DNA from: Pseudoduganella namucuonensis
GTDB taxonomy: Bacteria; Pseudomonadota; Gammaproteobacteria; Burkholderiales; Burkholderiaceae_D
Direction: 5' to 3'
Length of the DNA: 64,000 nt
Assembly: GCF_900116645.1 (NCBI RefSeq)
Contig: NZ_FPBO01000005.1
Location: forward strand, 186,001-250,000
Notes under the pieces: generated by a model
The model's database searches: none
The model's input: only the letters and a program-made list of their open reading frames with translations
Told to the model about the DNA's origin: nothing
Translations under genes and position numbers: made by a program
Part shown: positions 31,870 through 40,547 of the stretch, one piece after another
Numbering within the stretch: the first letter of the stretch is position 1
How the letters are laid out: the number at the start of each line of letters is the position of its first letter

Positions 31870-33486
31870 TTAGCGCCGGGTCGGCGGCGTCAGGATGGAC
31901 GGCAGGGCCTTGGGCAGCGTGGCGGGATAGTCGCGGCTGAAATGCAGGCCGCGGCTTTCGCGCCGCTGCAGCGCGCTGTTGACGATGAGCGCCGCCACGT
32001 CGACCAGGTTGCGCAGCTCCAGCAGGTCGCTGGTGATGCGGAAGTTGCGGTAGTACTCGTCGATCTCCTCCTTGAGCAGCGCGATGCGGTGCTGGGCGCG
32101 CTCCAGGCGTTTGGTGGTGCGCACGATGCCCACGTAGTTCCACATCGAGCGGCGCAGCTCGTCCCAGTTGTGGGCGATCACCACTTCCTCGTCGGCGTCG
32201 GTGACCCGGCTCTCGTCCCAGTCCGGCAGGTAGGGCGAGCCGTTGCGTTCCTGCGCCTCGATGTCCTGCGCGCAGGCGCGGCCGATGACCACGCATTCGA
32301 GCAGCGAGTTCGAGGCCAGGCGGTTGGCGCCGTGCAGGCCGGTGCAGGCGGTTTCGCCCACGGCGTATAGGCCGGGCAGGTCGGTGCGGCCGTACAGGTC
32401 GGTGACCACGCCGCCGCAGGTGTAGTGCGCCGCCGGCACGATGGGGATCGGCTGCCTGGTGATGTCGATACCCAGCTCCAGGCAGCGCGCGTAGATGGTG
32501 GGGAAGTGTTCGATCAGCCATTCGGCCGGCTTGTGGCTGATGTCCAGGTGCACATAATCGAGGCCGCGCTTCTTGATCTCGAAGTCGATCGCGCGCGCCA
32601 CCACGTCGCGCGGGGCCAGTTCGGCGCGCTCGTCGTGGGCCAGCATGAAGCGGGCCCCGGCGGCCGCGCCGGCTTCCGGCGGCAGCTTGAGCAGGCCGCC
32701 CTCGCCGCGGATGGCTTCCGTGATCAGGAAGGATTTGGCGTAGGGGTGGTACAGGCAGGTCGGGTGGAACTGGATGAATTCCATGTTGGACACGCGGCAG
32801 CCCGCGCGCCAGGCCATGGCGATGCCGTCGCCGCTGGCGGTGTCCGGGTTGGTGGTGTACAGATAGACCTTGCCGGCGCCGCCGGTGGCCATCACGGTGT
32901 GCTCGGCGGCCACCGTGTGCACCTGGCCGGTCTTGACGTCCTGCACGTACAGGCCGTGGCACTTGGGCTGGGCGGTGTCGTGCGCCTGCCGCGGGCCCAG
33001 CTTGTCGGAGGTGATCAGGTCGATCGCGCAATGGTGCTCGAACAGGCTGATGTTCGGGTGCGCGCGCACCTTCTGCTCCAGCGTGATCTGGACCGCGTGG
33101 CCGGTGGCGTCGGCCGCGTGGATGATGCGGCGCTGGCTGTGGCCGCCCTCGCGCGTCAGGTGGAAGCCCAATTCGGCGGTGGCGTCGCGCGTGAACGGCA
33201 CGCCCTGCTCGATCAGCCATTCGATGGCGGCGCGGCCGTTTTCGACGATGAAGCGGGTGGCGGCCTCGTCGCACAGGCCGCCGCCGGCCACCAGGGTGTC
33301 GGCGATATGCTGGTCGTGGCTGTCGCCGGAGTCGAGCACGGCGGCGATGCCGCCCTGGGCCCAGTTGCTGGCGCCGTCGAGCAGCTGGCGTTTGGAAATG
33401 ATCGCCACCTTGCGCGTCTCGGCCAGGTGCAGCGCCACCGACAGGCCGGCCAGGCCGCTGCCGACTATAGCAACATCGAATTTCAT
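31870..33486 (-). CDS. nadB: L-aspartate oxidase
   Basis: A 538-residue flavoprotein that oxidises L-aspartate to iminoaspartate, the first step of de novo NAD synthesis. The FAD-binding start is [19 protein letters not shown], with family motifs [67 protein letters not shown] and [24 protein letters not shown]. The nadA and nadC partners are not adjacent. The leader holds an inverted repeat that may be an operator. Confidence 0.96.
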   Translation of the reverse strand: MKFDVAIVGSGLAGLSVALHLAETRKVAIISKRQLLDGASNWAQGGIAAVLDSGDSHDQHIADTLVAGGGLCDEAATRFIVENGRAAIEWLIEQGVPFTRDATAELGFHLTREGGHSQRRIIHAADATGHAVQITLEQKVRAHPNISLFEHHCAIDLITSDKLGPRQAHDTAQPKCHGLYVQDVKTGQVHTVAAEHTVMATGGAGKVYLYTTNPDTASGDGIAMAWRAGCRVSNMEFIQFHPTCLYHPYAKSFLITEAIRGEGGLLKLPPEAGAAAGARFMLAHDERAELAPRDVVARAIDFEIKKRGLDYVHLDISHKPAEWLIEHFPTIYARCLELGIDITRQPIPIVPAAHYTCGGVVTDLYGRTDLPGLYAVGETACTGLHGANRLASNSLLECVVIGRACAQDIEAQERNGSPYLPDWDESRVTDADEEVVIAHNWDELRRSMWNYVGIVRTTKRLERAQHRIALLKEEIDEYYRNFRITSDLLELRNLVDVAALIVNSALQRRESRGLHFSRDYPATLPKALPSILTPPTRR

Positions 33487-33491
33487 GGTCT

Positions 33492-33536
33492 AAATCGTCA
33501 TATTTGCTTGTAAAGAAGTAAGACTATAGACGATTT
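33492..33536. promoter_or_regulatory. Inverted repeat in the nadB leader
   Basis: AAATCGTC (33492-33499) and GACGATTT (33529-33536) are perfect complements separated by 29 AT-rich bases, starting six bases upstream of the nadB ATG. It could be a paired operator for a NAD-pathway regulator or an mRNA stem; no regulator is identified. Confidence 0.35.
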
Positions 33537-33705
33537 GCCGCGCGCGTGCGGCGCGGCGGCCATTTTAGTCAGTGTTGTGACCGCTCAATACCGCCGGGCA
33601 TGCCGGGCGGCATCATGGGTTGCACCACCGCGCGCGCGGTGGCGCGGGCGCCCGCGCAGGCCGGCGGCGCCGATCGGAACCGTCAAGCCCAACGCGGAGG
33701 GCGCC

Positions 33706-35055
<1,350 letters not shown>

Positions 35056-35065
35056 CCGCGGCCGC

Positions 35066-36211
35066 TCACCCCCCGCGCCGCGCCAGCAGCCTGTCGTACA
35101 GCGCCAGGTAGCGCGCCGCCATCGCGGCCAGACTGTGGTGGGCCATGACGTGGTGGCGGCCGCGATGGCCGTGCCGGCGCGCCAGGCCGGGGATGCGGTC
35201 GTAGTCGGCGATGGCGTTGGCCAGCACCGGCGGCTCGCCCGGCGGCACCAGCGTGCCGGTCCAGCCGGCCTGTATCAGCTGGGCGTGGTCGCCGCCCGTC
35301 GCCGCCACGACCGCCAGCCCGCTGGCCATCGCCTCCAGGATGTGCTGGCCGCTGCAGCCATGGGCGGCCGGCGCGACGAACACATCCATTGAACGCATCA
35401 GCCTGGCCACGTCGTCGCGCGCGCCGGGCAGCCAGGCCAGCCGCTCGGCGCCGGCCTGGCGCAGCAGCGCCTGGCAGTGGGCGCGCTCCGGGCCGTCGCC
35501 GGCGATCAGCAGGCGCAACGGCGCCTCGCGCGGGTCGCAGCCCTCCAGCAGCAGCAGGAAGGCGCGCACCAGTTGCGCGTGGCCGTGCCCCTCGTCCATC
35601 GCGCCGGCCGCGCCGATCACGAAGGCCTGGTCGCACAGGAAGCCGGGCGGACCGACCGACGCCGGCGCCGGGCCCAGGCGCGGGTGGAATTGCACGCTGT
35701 CGACCGCGCGGTGGCCGGCGCCGTGGCCGGGCGGCGGGCCGAACAGGCGCGACAGCCACGGTCCCACGCCATGGCGCCGCGGCGCGCCGGCCATGCTGGC
35801 GCGTTCCAGCCGCACCGGCACGCCGGCGGCGGCCGCCAGCCACTGCGCGGCCGCGCTGTGCGTGTGCACCAGCACCGGCCGCAGGCGCTTGAGCGCGCCG
35901 AACAGGCGCAGGCCGCCGTGCCAATCCAGGCCCCGGTCCTGCGGCTGGACGCCGCCGGCCGGCCCCACGCGCAGGCGCGATTGCAGCCCGATCACCTGCG
36001 CGGTGCTGCCGTCGTGGCGCAGTTCCCACTCCGCGTCGCCGCGCAGGCTCAGTATCATGTGGCGGTAGCGGCCCGGCGGCATGTGGCGCAGCAGCGTGAG
36101 CAGGCTGGTTTCCTCGCCGTCGCCGGCCCGGCGGTCGATCAGGTGCACGATCAGCGGCAACGGCGCGCCAGGCGCCGGCGCGGCAACGGCAGTCTCGGTC
36201 AGCGGCAGCAT
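35066..36211 (-). CDS. Glycosyltransferase family 4-like (PEP-CTERM/EPS locus)
   Basis: A 381-residue GT-B protein resembling sugar transferases of exosortase-associated polysaccharide loci: VHLIDRRAGDGEETSLLTLLRHM, VLVHTHSAAAQWLAAAAG, RLLIAGDGPERAHCQALL and ILEAMASGLAVVAATGGDHAQLI. The C-terminal EX7E motif is incomplete: eight residues before the Glu of ILEAMASG there is Gly instead of Glu (AHGCSGQHILE). An AAGGAG site precedes the ATG. It lies downstream of the autokinase gene in the same direction, after a 42-base gap. Confidence 0.83.
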   Translation of the reverse strand: MLPLTETAVAAPAPGAPLPLIVHLIDRRAGDGEETSLLTLLRHMPPGRYRHMILSLRGDAEWELRHDGSTAQVIGLQSRLRVGPAGGVQPQDRGLDWHGGLRLFGALKRLRPVLVHTHSAAAQWLAAAAGVPVRLERASMAGAPRRHGVGPWLSRLFGPPPGHGAGHRAVDSVQFHPRLGPAPASVGPPGFLCDQAFVIGAAGAMDEGHGHAQLVRAFLLLLEGCDPREAPLRLLIAGDGPERAHCQALLRQAGAERLAWLPGARDDVARLMRSMDVFVAPAAHGCSGQHILEAMASGLAVVAATGGDHAQLIQAGWTGTLVPPGEPPVLANAIADYDRIPGLARRHGHRGRHHVMAHHSLAAMAARYLALYDRLLARRGG

Positions 36212-36253
36212 GGCGCGGCTCCTTGTGGTTGGCTGGGTTGGACGGGGCGTCCG

Positions 36254-37012
36254 CTAGCGGTCGTAGCCATGGCGGGCGCTGGCCGGCAGGGCGCGGGTCT
36301 TGTTGTAGACGAGGTGTATATGCTTGCAGGACTCGATCTGGCGCAGCGCCTCGCGCAGCGCGGCCTGGGTGGTCGATTCGGCCTCCACCACCAGCACCAC
36401 CTGGCCCATCTGCGCCGCCAGCACGCCGGCCTCGGTGGTCAGCAGCAGCGGCGGCGAATCGAACACCACGATGCGGTCGGCGTAGCGGTTGGCGATCTCG
36501 CTCAACAATTCGCTCATGTCCCGGCTGGCCAGCAGTTCGGTGGCCTGCCGGTTGCTGCGGCCGGCGGGGAGGATGCTGAGGGCGGGCACATTGGTTTTCA
36601 GGATCACGTCCGACAGTGTCAGCCGCTGGTCCAGCAGGATGTCCATCAGGCCGGCGTGCTCGCCCAGGCCCAGCACGCCCGGCATGGATGGCCGGGCCAC
36701 GTCGGCGTCGACCAGTAGCACCGTGGTGTCGCGTTCCATGGCGATGCTGAGCGCCAGGTTGATGGCGCAATATGTCTTGCCTTCGCCGGGCAGCGCGCTG
36801 CAGACGATGATCAGGTTGGCGTGCGGGCGGGGGCTGCCGTCCTCGGCGCGCAGGTTGCGCAGCAGCGGCCGCTTGATGATGCGGAAGTCCTCGGCCACCG
36901 GCGAGCGGCCGCCCTCGTGCGTGACCATGCCCAGTTCCGCGAGCCGCCGCAGGTCGATCGCGACGGCGCGCGGGGCGGCGCCCGGGTGCTCGCTCGGCGC
37001 CGCGTCCTTCAT
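36254..37012 (-). CDS. Exosortase-associated tyrosine autokinase/ATPase (CpsD/CapB type)
   Basis: A 252-residue BY-kinase-type ATPase. The N-terminus IDLRRLAELGMVTHEG and EDFRIIKRPLLRNL match the family linked to PEP-CTERM loci. Walker A is SALPGEGKTYCAINLA, Walker A' VLLVDADVARPSMPGVLG and Walker B VVFDSPPLL. Such kinases work with a Wzc-like chain-length protein to control polysaccharide polymerisation. The tail here (NKTRALPASARHGYDR) has few tyrosines, so autophosphorylation may be reduced. The start overlaps the chain-length gene by four bases (ATGA). Confidence 0.9.
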   Translation of the reverse strand: MKDAAPSEHPGAAPRAVAIDLRRLAELGMVTHEGGRSPVAEDFRIIKRPLLRNLRAEDGSPRPHANLIIVCSALPGEGKTYCAINLALSIAMERDTTVLLVDADVARPSMPGVLGLGEHAGLMDILLDQRLTLSDVILKTNVPALSILPAGRSNRQATELLASRDMSELLSEIANRYADRIVVFDSPPLLLTTEAGVLAAQMGQVVLVVEAESTTQAALREALRQIESCKHIHLVYNKTRALPASARHGYDR

Positions 37013-38526
37013 TCGAGCAGCAGGGCGTAGCTCATCACCCCCCCGTAGCCGAGCAGCAACGTGGCCAGCACCGTGCCGAGGCCGGCCTTGTCGCGCCGGC
37101 GCCGCGCCAGTTGGGCCGGCGTCCAGTTCATCGCCACCGTGCCGATCACCGACAGGCCGGTGAAGGCGCGCAGCTCGGCCGCGCTGAGGAAGGTCGGCCG
37201 CGCCTGGCTGGTGGCGATCGCGGCCACGCCGCCGGCCGCCAGCGCGGCCGCCAGCACGGCGCTGTAATACAGCGGCCGGTTCGGGCCCACGGGGCGGGCC
37301 GGCATGGTGGGCGGATCGATGATGCGGAAGTTCATCATCTCGGTGGTGGCGCTCAAGTCGCCCGACAGTCTGGCCGCCTCGCGCTTGCCCAGCAGCTTTT
37401 CATAATTCTCCTTGTTCACGTCGTAGTCGCGGTTCAGTTGCGCCAGCTGCGATTCGACCTCCGGCACCGCCTTGCTTTGCCGCTGCAGCCGCTCGTGGCG
37501 CAGGCCCAGTTCGCGCACGCGCACGCGCATGGCGGCGACGCGGGCGTCGGCCTCGGTCAGCGCCACCCGCAACTGCTGCTGCACGGGACTGTGGAGCAGG
37601 GCCGGGTCGGCGCGCGGCGCGGGCGCCGCGTTCTCCTCGCGCCGGCGCAGTTCCAGCTGCGCCAACAGGCGGCGGGCGGCGACGATGTCCGGGTGCAGGT
37701 CGGTGTATTGCAGGCGCAGGCCGTCCAGGTTTTTGTTGAGCGCGTCGATGCGCGCGTCCAGCGCCGGCGTGGCCGCGCCGGCCAGCGCGCCGTCCGCCGC
37801 CGCGCCGTCCACCTGGGAGCGGATGGCGTCGCGCGACTGCTCCGCCTCGGCCAGATCCAGCCGCGCCGCGCCCAGCGCGTCGGCCGACAGCAGCAGCTGG
37901 GCGCCGTAGTCGACGCCCTGGCGTGGCAGCAGCGCGCTGTTTTGCATCTTGAATTCCTTCAGCGTGTTCTCGGCGGCCACCAGCCTGGCCTCGTAGGTCT
38001 TGATCTGTTCGTCGATGAACTGCATGGCCTTTTGCGTGTCGGCCTTCTTGCCCTTGAAGCTGCCCTCGACGAAGATGGCCAGCAGCGACTGCACCACGTC
38101 GCGCACCTTCTTCGGGTCGTGGTGGTGATAGGTGATGGTGTAGATGTCGTAGCTGCCGGTGCCGGCGATGCGGATCTTGCCCATCAGCTCCTCGAGTTGC
38201 CGTTCATGCTCGCGCGGCGAGGTGGCTTCCAGGTCCAGGTCGGCCATGCGCATGACGCGCTCGACGTTGGGGCGGCTGAGCAGGGTGCGGCTCATGATGG
38301 CGACCTGCTGCTCGACGTTGGGCACGCTGGTCATGCCCGACAGCAGGGGCTTGAGTATGCTCTGGGTGTCGACATACACGCGCGCCGAACTCTGGTAGTC
38401 GTCCGGCAGCGCCGTGACGCCGGCCCAGCCGGCCACCGCCAGCATCCACGACACGCCCGCGGCCAGCCAGCGGTATTTCCAGATTCCGCGTGCGTTCGTC
38501 AGCAACTGGTTGATGAACTCTTCCAT
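37009..38526 (-). CDS. Exosortase-system polysaccharide chain-length determinant (Wzz/EpsF family)
   Basis: A 505-residue inner-membrane protein: transmembrane segments at about 20-42 and near the C-terminus (LYYSAVLAAALAAGGVAAI), a periplasmic coiled-coil between them, and a further hydrophobic tail. The Wzz start MEEFINQLLTNARGIWKYRW and ARVYVDTQSILKPLLSGM are typical of PEP-CTERM-locus chain-length proteins. A proline-rich segment RIIDPPTMPARPVGPNRP precedes the second membrane helix, as in Wzz proteins. The ATG at MEEF is chosen since homology starts there; a GGGAG lies 10 bases upstream. Cotranscribed with the autokinase. Confidence 0.9.
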   Translation of the reverse strand: MEEFINQLLTNARGIWKYRWLAAGVSWMLAVAGWAGVTALPDDYQSSARVYVDTQSILKPLLSGMTSVPNVEQQVAIMSRTLLSRPNVERVMRMADLDLEATSPREHERQLEELMGKIRIAGTGSYDIYTITYHHHDPKKVRDVVQSLLAIFVEGSFKGKKADTQKAMQFIDEQIKTYEARLVAAENTLKEFKMQNSALLPRQGVDYGAQLLLSADALGAARLDLAEAEQSRDAIRSQVDGAAADGALAGAATPALDARIDALNKNLDGLRLQYTDLHPDIVAARRLLAQLELRRREENAAPAPRADPALLHSPVQQQLRVALTEADARVAAMRVRVRELGLRHERLQRQSKAVPEVESQLAQLNRDYDVNKENYEKLLGKREAARLSGDLSATTEMMNFRIIDPPTMPARPVGPNRPLYYSAVLAAALAAGGVAAIATSQARPTFLSAAELRAFTGLSVIGTVAMNWTPAQLARRRRDKAGLGTVLATLLLGYGGVMSYALLLE

Positions 38527-38549
38527 GTGCGCAGGCTCCCATGGCACGG

Positions 38550-38555
38550 ATTATA
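38550..38555 (-). promoter_or_regulatory. Candidate -10 element for the chain-length determinant operon
   Basis: A perfect TATAAT is read on the minus strand 23 bases before the ATG. No convincing -35 box is found 16-18 bases upstream, so only the -10 is proposed. Confidence 0.35.
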
Positions 38556-38561
38556 GAGACG

Positions 38562-38602
38562 GGCGCAAGCGGGCCGGTCATTAACTGGCCGCCGCTTGCG
38601 CC
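38562..38602 (-). terminator. Two-tier hairpin downstream of the PEP-CTERM gene
   Basis: GGCGCAAGCG (38562-38571) and CGCTTGCGCC (38593-38602) are perfect complements, and inside them GCCGGT (38573-38578) faces ACTGGC (38584-38589) with one G-U pair. It starts 23 bases after the PEP-CTERM stop. No T run follows, so it may be a weak terminator or mRNA stabiliser. Confidence 0.5.
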
Positions 38603-38625
38603 GCGTCAAACCGCCGTTCCGGACG

Positions 38626-39555
38626 CTAGCCGGCGCGGCGCCGGCGGACCAGCGCGATGCCCATCAGGCCGGCCGCCATCACCGTCAGCGTGGCCGGTTC
38701 CGGCACGTTTTGCGTCGCGTTCGCGAACGAATTGTGCTGGATCGTGATCTGGTAGGTCTGGTTGGCCTTCAGCAGGCCGCTGACGGCGCTGAACAGCGTG
38801 GCGCCCGGCGCGTAGACCACGTTGTCGGGCGCGGCGTGGGTGGCGCTGACCGCGCTGAGCGAGTTCAGCGCGTCGGGCGCGTAGTTCAGGACGCTGGCGT
38901 GGGTGGTCATGTTGATGATGTTCAGGCTCCACGAGAGACGGGCGTTGGCGTCCGAGACGGCGCCCGCGCCCGGCGTGACCAGCGCGCGCGTGTAGGGATT
39001 GCCGGTGAACGACACCGTCATCGTGTCGTCGGCGGCGCCCATGGTGAAGGCGAAAGTGGTGGAGGTGCCGACGTCCGAGTTGCCGGCCGCGACGGCGTTG
39101 ACGGAGGTGGAGGCGTCGGCCCGGGTCGAGGCGTTGGCGCCGGCCGGCGTCGCGCCGACCCGGATGGCCGCCCCGGTCAGGCGCTGGTCCGCGTAGCCGT
39201 AGGTGGTGGTCACCGGCGGCAGGCCCGCGATGGGCGCGAAGTTGTCCTCGGCCAGCGGGAAGCAGGCGCCCACGCACTGGTGGGCCACGTTCGGCGCCAC
39301 CGCGGCCGTGATCGAGCGGGTGTCGGCGCCGTTGTCGAACACGTTGTTCAGTTCGGCGGTGGCGTGGGCGTTGTTGTTGCCGGCCAAGGTGGAAAAATCG
39401 CCGACACTGTAGGCGGTGCCGTTCGCGTGCAGCAGGCGGAAGTTGGTGATGTTCAGGATCGAGGAGGCGAAGGTGGCCGCCTGGGCGGGAACGGCGGCGA
39501 AGCCCAGGCTGGCGGCCAGTGCGGTCAGCAGATAAGCTTTCTTGGTGGTTTGCAT
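38626..39555 (-). CDS. PEP-CTERM sorting-domain protein
   Basis: A 309-residue exported protein. The signal peptide ends at AVPAQA-ATFASS. The body is rich in Asn, Thr, Ala and Ser, as expected for a surface or matrix protein, and holds a motif with two Cys and acidic residues (HQCVGACFPLAEDNFAP). The C-terminus is a textbook sorting signal: VPEPATL, a hydrophobic helix (TVMAAGLMGIAL) and VRRRRAG. Exosortase would cleave it after export. Its upstream region has a sigma-54 promoter and an inverted repeat, which fits control by PrsR. Confidence 0.93.
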   Translation of the reverse strand: MQTTKKAYLLTALAASLGFAAVPAQAATFASSILNITNFRLLHANGTAYSVGDFSTLAGNNNAHATAELNNVFDNGADTRSITAAVAPNVAHQCVGACFPLAEDNFAPIAGLPPVTTTYGYADQRLTGAAIRVGATPAGANASTRADASTSVNAVAAGNSDVGTSTTFAFTMGAADDTMTVSFTGNPYTRALVTPGAGAVSDANARLSWSLNIINMTTHASVLNYAPDALNSLSAVSATHAAPDNVVYAPGATLFSAVSGLLKANQTYQITIQHNSFANATQNVPEPATLTVMAAGLMGIALVRRRRAG

Positions 39556-39620
39556 GGCGTGCTACTCCTTGGTTGACGAGCGGGGTGTGGGCCGCAAAGG
39601 CTTGCGGTCTACCTTGTGAT

Positions 39621-39636
39621 AGCAGCGTTCATGCCA
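39621..39636 (-). promoter_or_regulatory. Sigma-54 (-24/-12) promoter of the PEP-CTERM gene
   Basis: The minus strand reads TGGCATG-AACG-CTGCT, against the consensus TGGCACG-N4-TTGCW; the invariant GG and GC are present at the correct spacing. It lies 66 bases before the PEP-CTERM ATG. An NtrC-type activator with an intact GAFTGA loop is encoded about 4.6 kb away. Confidence 0.72.
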
Positions 39637-39689
39637 AGCTTTTTTCCCCATTAAAATCAAGCGCTTGCGCCGGCGCCGCGGCGCGCCCA

Positions 39690-39714
39690 TGTCATTTTGC
39701 CAAGAAAAGCGACA
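39690..39714. promoter_or_regulatory. Inverted repeat, candidate PrsR enhancer site
   Basis: TGTC (39690-39693) and GACA (39711-39714) flank 17 bases. Its near edge lies about 54 bases upstream of the -24 element of the PEP-CTERM promoter, in the range expected of an activator site, and also upstream of the divergent acyltransferase gene. The short arms make this a tentative call. Confidence 0.4.
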
Positions 39715-39795
39715 CCGCCGCTGAAAAACGCCGGCCCGCGCGGAACTCCGCCGCAGGCCGGCTGTCTCACGGATATCCCCAAGCGAGGAGCATCC

Positions 39796-40545
39796 GTGCC
39801 CAAGCAAGACGACACCATCATCTCATTCGAGGCGCAAGCCGCCCCCGGCCTGAGCGACCTGATGATAGGCGAGGCCCCGCCCGATCCGGCGCTCGACCAC
39901 GCGATCGACCAGCAGGTGTTCCACCTGCGCATGGCCAATTCGCGCGGGCAGCGGGAGGCGGCGACGCTGTTGCTGAAAAAAATGTACGGCTGGCGCGGCT
40001 ACGACGTCGATCCGTCCGCCCACCACGCGCTGAACCGGATCACGCTGTACGCGGAGACGGGCGGCCGGACCGTCGGCACCATGTCGCTGTGCCTGGACGA
40101 CCCGGACATCGGCCTGCCGGCCGACGAGAACTTCCGCGACCAACTCGACCTGCTGCGCGCCGCGGGGCGGCGCCTGTGCGAACCGTCGCGGCTGGCCATC
40201 GACAAGGGCGTGACGCGCCGCGTGTTCGCCGGCCTGATCCACATCTCCTACATCTACGCCCACAACATCCACAGCTACAGCGACTACGTGATCGAGGTCA
40301 ATCCGCGGCACGCGATGTTCTACAAGCGCATGCTGGGCTTCCAGGAACTGTGCGGCGAGCGCCAGTGCACGCGGGTGGGCGCGCCCGCCGTGCTGCTGCG
40401 CATGGACCTGGAGCACATGGCCGAGCGGATACGCCAGTTCGGCGGCCAGATGGAGCAGGCGGCGGAGCGCTCCTTCTACCCCTATTTCTTCCCCATCGGC
40501 GACGAGCCCGGCATCACCGCGCGGCTGATGCGGGGCCGGAGCTAG
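39796..40545 (+). CDS. FeeM-like N-acyl amino acid synthase / PEP-CTERM-associated acyltransferase
   Basis: A 249-residue GNAT-fold protein related to FeeM and to acyl-homoserine-lactone-synthase-like acyltransferases of exosortase loci. Supporting stretches are VFHLRMANSRGQREAATLLLKKMYGWRGYD, NRITLYAETGGRTVGTMSLCLD, LCEPSRLAIDKG, GLIHISYIYAHNIHSYSDYVIEVNPRHAMFYKRMLGF and AVLLRMDL. FeeM joins a fatty acyl group from acyl carrier protein to tyrosine; the substrate here is unproven. The GTG start is chosen because a strong GAGGAG site lies six bases upstream; a TTG 33 codons earlier lacks one. The flavoprotein gene begins two bases after the stop. Confidence 0.82.
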   Translation: MPKQDDTIISFEAQAAPGLSDLMIGEAPPDPALDHAIDQQVFHLRMANSRGQREAATLLLKKMYGWRGYDVDPSAHHALNRITLYAETGGRTVGTMSLCLDDPDIGLPADENFRDQLDLLRAAGRRLCEPSRLAIDKGVTRRVFAGLIHISYIYAHNIHSYSDYVIEVNPRHAMFYKRMLGFQELCGERQCTRVGAPAVLLRMDLEHMAERIRQFGGQMEQAAERSFYPYFFPIGDEPGITARLMRGRS

Positions 40546-40547
40546 CG

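Noticed and set aside
39519..40547. A long upstream extension of the flavoprotein frame
   Set aside because: It overlaps the acyltransferase gene in another frame and has low-complexity Arg/Ala composition; flavoprotein homology starts at the ATG at 40548.
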